Shown here in pieces: positions 5,479-8,889 of a DNA stretch of 8,889 nucleotides. Under the pieces are notes generated by a model, which saw only the letters and a program-made list of their open reading frames with translations, had not been told where the DNA came from and ran no database searches. Each line of letters opens with the position of its first letter. Positions within the stretch are counted from its first letter, which is position 1. The stretch spans positions 1 through 8,889 of the forward strand of contig CAMVLN010000061.1 in NCBI GenBank assembly GCA_947168325.1. Reading direction: 5' to 3'. Source of the stretch: an uncultured Elusimicrobia bacterium (GTDB taxonomy: Bacteria; Elusimicrobiota; Endomicrobiia; Endomicrobiales; Endomicrobiaceae). The translations under genes were made by a program, and so were the position numbers.

Positions 5479-6360
5479 ATGAATTTTTTATTAACATATA
5501 AATGTTTATCCAATTGTAAATTTTGTTTTGTTCCTAAAGAAATAAAAAACAAACAGAGTGAAATGACTTTTACTCAATTTAAAAACAATCTAAATCACAT
5601 AAACAAAATTTATAAAAATAAAAAACCTGTTCTAGGAATTTTGGGAGGAGAACCTACTTGTGCAAAAGATTTTCCTATGATAATAGGTTATGCAAAAACT
5701 TATAAAGGGTGGGTAAGGTTATATTCAAATTTAATAACAGATACAAACAACATAAAATATTTGTTAGGTGCAAAAAATATTGTTGTATCTTGGAATATAT
5801 CATCTTATATACAGGCAAGTACAGAAAATAAAAAATTGATTTTAAAAAATTTAAAATTAGTAAAAAAAGATTTAAAAAATAATTTTTTAGCATCAATTAC
5901 TTTATATAAAGATTTTCAAATAAAAGATTTCTTTAAAATAATAAAGGTATTAAAAAAATATGACATTAAAAATATAAGGATAGCATTAGATTCCACAAAT
6001 TATAATATTTTCAAAAATTATGGAATAAAAATTTTTGAATTTATAAAATATTTAAAGAGTTTAAATTTTAATTTGTATTCGTCGAGTTGTGGCCATTTTA
6101 TAAAAAATATTTTTACCAAAGAACAAGAAACTTATTTAAAAGAAAATGTTTATAACTTTAAATATAATAACTGTTTGAAAAATTATCCGTTAGATGTTTT
6201 GCCTGATGGAACGGTTGTACCTTGTGTGTCATTTTCTAATAAAAGCAAAAATATAAAATTTTTATATTATAAAAGTATAACTAGTTTAAAAAAAGAAATA
6301 TCAAAAAAGTTTAATTTAGCAAAAACAAAATATAAAAACTGTATTGCAAATAAATTTTAA
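5479..6360 (+). CDS. Radical-SAM protein with reduced SPASM/twitch-like C-terminus
   Basis: A 293-residue radical-SAM protein. The core cluster motif C9-x3-C13-x2-C16 (YKCLSNCKFCFVP) starts almost at the N-terminus, and GGEPT (56-60) is the SAM-binding element. The C-terminal part has C204, then C232-x11-G-x4-C249 in LPDGTVVPC, which matches the first half of the SPASM pattern, and a last cysteine C288 in YKNCIANKF. A full SPASM has further cysteines (CX2CX5CX3C), so this protein probably holds a single auxiliary [4Fe-4S] cluster (twitch-like) or is a shortened SPASM. Its ATG follows the helicase stop with no gap and has no Shine-Dalgarno, implying translational reinitiation. A carbamoyltransferase gene follows after nine bases. 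SPASM/twitch enzymes modify peptides, sugars or lipids; no precursor peptide gene is visible, so the substrate is open. The gene is especially rich in Lys, Asn and Phe codons. Confidence 0.85.
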   Translation: MNFLLTYKCLSNCKFCFVPKEIKNKQSEMTFTQFKNNLNHINKIYKNKKPVLGILGGEPTCAKDFPMIIGYAKTYKGWVRLYSNLITDTNNIKYLLGAKNIVVSWNISSYIQASTENKKLILKNLKLVKKDLKNNFLASITLYKDFQIKDFFKIIKVLKKYDIKNIRIALDSTNYNIFKNYGIKIFEFIKYLKSLNFNLYSSSCGHFIKNIFTKEQETYLKENVYNFKYNNCLKNYPLDVLPDGTVVPCVSFSNKSKNIKFLYYKSITSLKKEISKKFNLAKTKYKNCIANKF

Positions 6361-6369
6361 AGAGTTTAT

Positions 6370-8232
6370 ATGAAAATATTAGGAATATCAGCATATTATC
6401 ACGATTCAGCAGCAGTTATTACAGTAGATGGCAAAATTATAGCTGCAGTTTGCGAAGAAAGATTTACAAGAAAAAAGCACGACCTTTGCTTCCCAAGAAA
6501 TTCAATTAAATTTTGTTTGGAAAAATCAAATTTAAAAATAGACGACCTTGATGCAGTTATATTTTACGATAAACCATGGTTAAAATTTGAAAGGTTGATG
6601 CTTACATACAATATGTATGCTCCAAGAGGTTTTAAATCGTTTTTAGAAGTGGCACCTGTTTGGGCAAAAGAAAAATTGTTTTTAAAAAAAGTTATAAAAG
6701 ATGAACTTTCTTTAATACAAAAATATAATTTTGAAAAATTAAAACTTTTATTTTCGTATCATCATTTGTCACATACTGCAAGTGCATTTTATCCTAGCCC
6801 ATTTGAAAAATCTGCAATAATTACTGTAGATGGTGTTGGTGAATGGGCTACAGCTTCAATATCTTTAGGCAAAGCAAATACTATTACAACACTAAAAGAA
6901 CTAAATTTCCCTCATTCATTAGGGCTATTTTACTCTGCAATAACATACTATTTAGGTTTTAAGGTAAATTTTGGTGAATATAAAGTTATGGGGCTTGCTC
7001 CTTATGGTAATAAAGACTCTAAAGAAGTTTTAAATTATAAAAAATTATTGAAAGAAAACATTATAGATATTAAAGAAGACGGTTCTTGTTGGCTTAATCA
7101 AGATTATTTTGATTATTCTACAGGTATCAAGATGACAAGAAATAAAAAATGGAAAAAACTTTTTGGTTTAGAAAAAAGGTATCCTGAAGGAGAACTTTTA
7201 CAAGAACATTGTGATTTTGCTTTGGCTTGCCAAGAAATTACAGAAGAAGCAATAATAAATATGGCAAAAACTGCAAAAAAATTAACAAATTGCGATAACC
7301 TTTGCCTTGCAGGTGGCATAGCACTAAATTGTGTAGCAAATAGCAAAATTGTAGAAGAAAAAATATTTAAAAATATTTGGATACAACCAGCAGCAGGTGA
7401 TGCAGGTGGAGCTTTAGGTGCAGCACTTTCGGCAGAATATATTTATTATGGGGCACAACGAATAGCAAACAATAAAGATGATATTATGCAAGGTTCATAT
7501 TTAGGTCCAGAATATAAAGATTATGAAATAGAACAAACCATTAACCAATATAAAGCTGTTGCACAAAAAATAGAAAATGAAGATATTCTTATACAAAAAA
7601 CAGCCAAAGCATTAGCTGAAGGGAAAGTTGTTGGTTGGTTTTATGGTAGAGCAGAGTGGGGGCCAAGAGCTTTAGGTAATCGTTCAATTTTAGGTGATCC
7701 AAGAAACCCAAATATGCAAATGAAAATGAATCTTAAAATAAAATATAGGGAAAGTTTCAGACCGTTTGCCCCTTCAGTTACAGAAGAAGATGTAAAAAAA
7801 TATTTTGAAATAGAAGAAAAATCCCCTTATATGTTACTAACTTCACAAGTTAATAAAAATATTAGATTTAAATTGCCAAAAGATTATGAAACTTTTTCAA
7901 TTAAAGATAAATTATATTATAAAAGGTCAGAACTTCCAGCAATTACACATATAGATTTTTCTGCAAGATTACAAACTGTTTTAAAAGAAACAAATCCAAG
8001 ATATTATAAATTAATAAAAGAATTTGAAAAATTGTCAAAATATCCAATACTTATAAACACAAGTTTTAATGTTAGAGGCAAACCAATAGTTTTAACACCA
8101 GAAGATGCATATAGATGTTTTATGCAAACCCAAATGGATATTCTTATTATAGAAAACTATTATTTCAAAAAAGAAAACCAACCCGAATGGAAAAACAAAG
8201 ATGATTGGAAAAAAGAATTTGTATTGGACTAA
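6370..8232 (+). CDS. O-carbamoyltransferase, NodU/CmcH/TobZ family
   Basis: A full-length (620-residue) carbamoyltransferase that should transfer a carbamoyl group from carbamoyl phosphate, via carbamoyl-adenylate, to a hydroxyl of a sugar or other metabolite in the cytoplasm. The Kae1-like N-terminal domain begins MKILGISAYYHDSAA; the metal ligands appear as H131 and H135 in HHLSH, D154 in TVDGVGEW and D344 in AAGDAGGALG. The spacing of H131, H135 and D154 equals that of H114, H118 and D137 in TobZ. NFGEYKVMGLAPYG and CLAGGIALNCVAN are family signatures. The YrdC-like C-terminal domain shows GWFYGRAEWGPRALGNRS (422-439), FRPFAPSV and NTSFN (563-567). AAAGAG at 6359-6364 is a plausible ribosome-binding site just before the ATG. 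Position after a radical-SAM gene and three bases before an SGNH-type gene suggests decoration of a surface glycan, lipid or natural product. The acceptor is unknown. Confidence 0.95.
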   Translation: MKILGISAYYHDSAAVITVDGKIIAAVCEERFTRKKHDLCFPRNSIKFCLEKSNLKIDDLDAVIFYDKPWLKFERLMLTYNMYAPRGFKSFLEVAPVWAKEKLFLKKVIKDELSLIQKYNFEKLKLLFSYHHLSHTASAFYPSPFEKSAIITVDGVGEWATASISLGKANTITTLKELNFPHSLGLFYSAITYYLGFKVNFGEYKVMGLAPYGNKDSKEVLNYKKLLKENIIDIKEDGSCWLNQDYFDYSTGIKMTRNKKWKKLFGLEKRYPEGELLQEHCDFALACQEITEEAIINMAKTAKKLTNCDNLCLAGGIALNCVANSKIVEEKIFKNIWIQPAAGDAGGALGAALSAEYIYYGAQRIANNKDDIMQGSYLGPEYKDYEIEQTINQYKAVAQKIENEDILIQKTAKALAEGKVVGWFYGRAEWGPRALGNRSILGDPRNPNMQMKMNLKIKYRESFRPFAPSVTEEDVKKYFEIEEKSPYMLLTSQVNKNIRFKLPKDYETFSIKDKLYYKRSELPAITHIDFSARLQTVLKETNPRYYKLIKEFEKLSKYPILINTSFNVRGKPIVLTPEDAYRCFMQTQMDILIIENYYFKKENQPEWKNKDDWKKEFVLD

Positions 8233-8235
8233 AAT

Positions 8236-8889
8236 ATGCAAGAAATATTTTGTTATAAGTTTTATTTTGCTTTTATATTGTTTTTTGTTTCCATAATATT
8301 TATTCTTTTAGCTTATTTCTTTAAAAGAATTAAAGTAATAAATTTTATATTGTTTGGCATTTTTCTAGCTTTATTTATATTTGAAATTACATTAGCTTTT
8401 ATAAATCCTAGATTAGTATCAATACCTATTGAAAATTTCTATAATATATTTCATTTAACTAATTTAAATATAACAAAATCAAGGCATGTAAGAATTTTGG
8501 GTGGATATGGTAACGAAAGTTTTCTAAAAGGTAAAGATATTAATAAAATTATTCTAGATAAAAATATCATCTTTGATGTAGTTTACAGTTGCTACAACTC
8601 TACATTTAGATATACAAAATGCAATAAATATTCCGCTATTTCTATTGTTTTTTTAGGATGTTCTTTTATTTTCGGACACGGTGTTAATGACAATCAAACA
8701 TTACCTTACTATTTTTCAAAAAAATATGATTTTAAATATAATGTATTAAATTTTGGTATAGGTGGAAAAGGAACAAATTTTGCTTTAAATATTGTTAATA
8801 GTACTGATATTATTAATAAGTTTGTAACAAAAAAATCTAAAATTAAGTATTTTATATATACAATAATAAATTATCATACTGAAAGAAAT
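8236..8889 (+). CDS. Membrane-anchored SGNH/GDSL-hydrolase-like protein (3' end outside window)
   Basis: From the ATG at 8236, three bases after the carbamoyltransferase stop, 218 codons are open to the window edge. There is no stop, so the gene continues. Two hydrophobic segments lie at about residues 9-29 and 34-56, with the basic KRIK between them. By the positive-inside rule the loop is cytoplasmic and the large domain is outside. FLGCSFIFGHGVND (139-152) is a block-I-like SGNH motif with candidate nucleophile S143, preceded by Cys rather than the commoner Asp. VLNFGIGGKGTN (170-181) resembles the following strand-turn of these hydrolases, with Gly and Asn positions for the oxyanion hole. 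The catalytic Asp/His block would be beyond the window. No Shine-Dalgarno is seen, so translation probably depends on coupling. Likely role: adding or removing acyl or other ester groups on an exported molecule. Loss of catalysis cannot be excluded. Confidence 0.75.
   Translation, partial: MQEIFCYKFYFAFILFFVSIIFILLAYFFKRIKVINFILFGIFLALFIFEITLAFINPRLVSIPIENFYNIFHLTNLNITKSRHVRILGGYGNESFLKGKDINKIILDKNIIFDVVYSCYNSTFRYTKCNKYSAISIVFLGCSFIFGHGVNDNQTLPYYFSKKYDFKYNVLNFGIGGKGTNFALNIVNSTDIINKFVTKKSKIKYFIYTIINYHTERN

Noticed and set aside
5675..5896. Minus-strand frame of 73 codons opposite the radical-SAM gene
   Set aside because: The Leu/Phe/Tyr-rich product is what A+T-rich Lys/Asn codons give on the other strand; it overlaps a well-supported gene.
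7113..7346. Minus-strand frame of 77 codons opposite the carbamoyltransferase
   Set aside because: It lies fully inside a conserved gene and covers the antisense of its AGGIALN signature.
1..8889. CRISPR arrays, tRNA/rRNA genes, insertion-sequence ends or attachment sites
   Set aside because: I found no regularly spaced repeats, no RNA-gene signatures and no convincing terminal inverted repeats on either strand.

Overview
The window is a very A+T-rich stretch (about a quarter G+C by eye) of what looks like a bacterial chromosome close to its replication origin. All genes are on the + strand, use the standard code (TGG for Trp, TAA or TGA as stop) and mostly have ATG starts, some with clear Shine-Dalgarno sequences. 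Three radical-SAM proteins, one of them probably B12-dependent, suggest an anaerobe. The composition and gene mix would fit a host-associated low-G+C anaerobe (for example an Endomicrobia-like Elusimicrobiota member, Fusobacteria or Clostridia), but I cannot assign a phylum from this sequence alone.

Left part (1-2216): the 3' end of a probable B12-binding radical-SAM gene is followed by a complete gene for a spore-photoproduct-lyase-like radical-SAM protein whose C-terminus (QLELF) looks like a sliding-clamp binding peptide. Two 16-bp parS-type sites bracket this gene: TGTTTCATATGAAACA at 645-660 and TGTTTCATGTGAAACA at 1815-1830. Between 1555 and parA lie about 660 bases with no intact gene. 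They hold the second parS, a possible remnant of a small ribbon-helix-helix gene and weak promoter-like signals.

Middle (2217-4155): parA (soj) and parB (spo0J) form the chromosome-partitioning operon, with an unusual 127-base gap between them. Directly after parB is a 192-base, extremely A+T-rich stretch (3964-4155) with two exact DnaA boxes and a third one-mismatch box spaced 11 bp from one of them. I read it as a candidate oriC. ParA, ParB, parS and a putative origin thus sit within about 3.5 kb, so this window may be the origin/centromere region of the chromosome.

Right part (4156-8889): a compact co-directional cluster with gaps of 0, 9 and 3 bases. It encodes a short Pif1-like SF1B helicase, a radical-SAM protein with a reduced SPASM-like C-terminus, a full-length NodU/CmcH/TobZ-type O-carbamoyltransferase, and the start of a membrane-anchored SGNH-hydrolase-like protein cut by the window edge. 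The last two suggest carbamoylation and acyl or ester editing of a cell-surface or secreted molecule. The helicase is more likely a genome-maintenance gene sharing the transcript than a part of that pathway.
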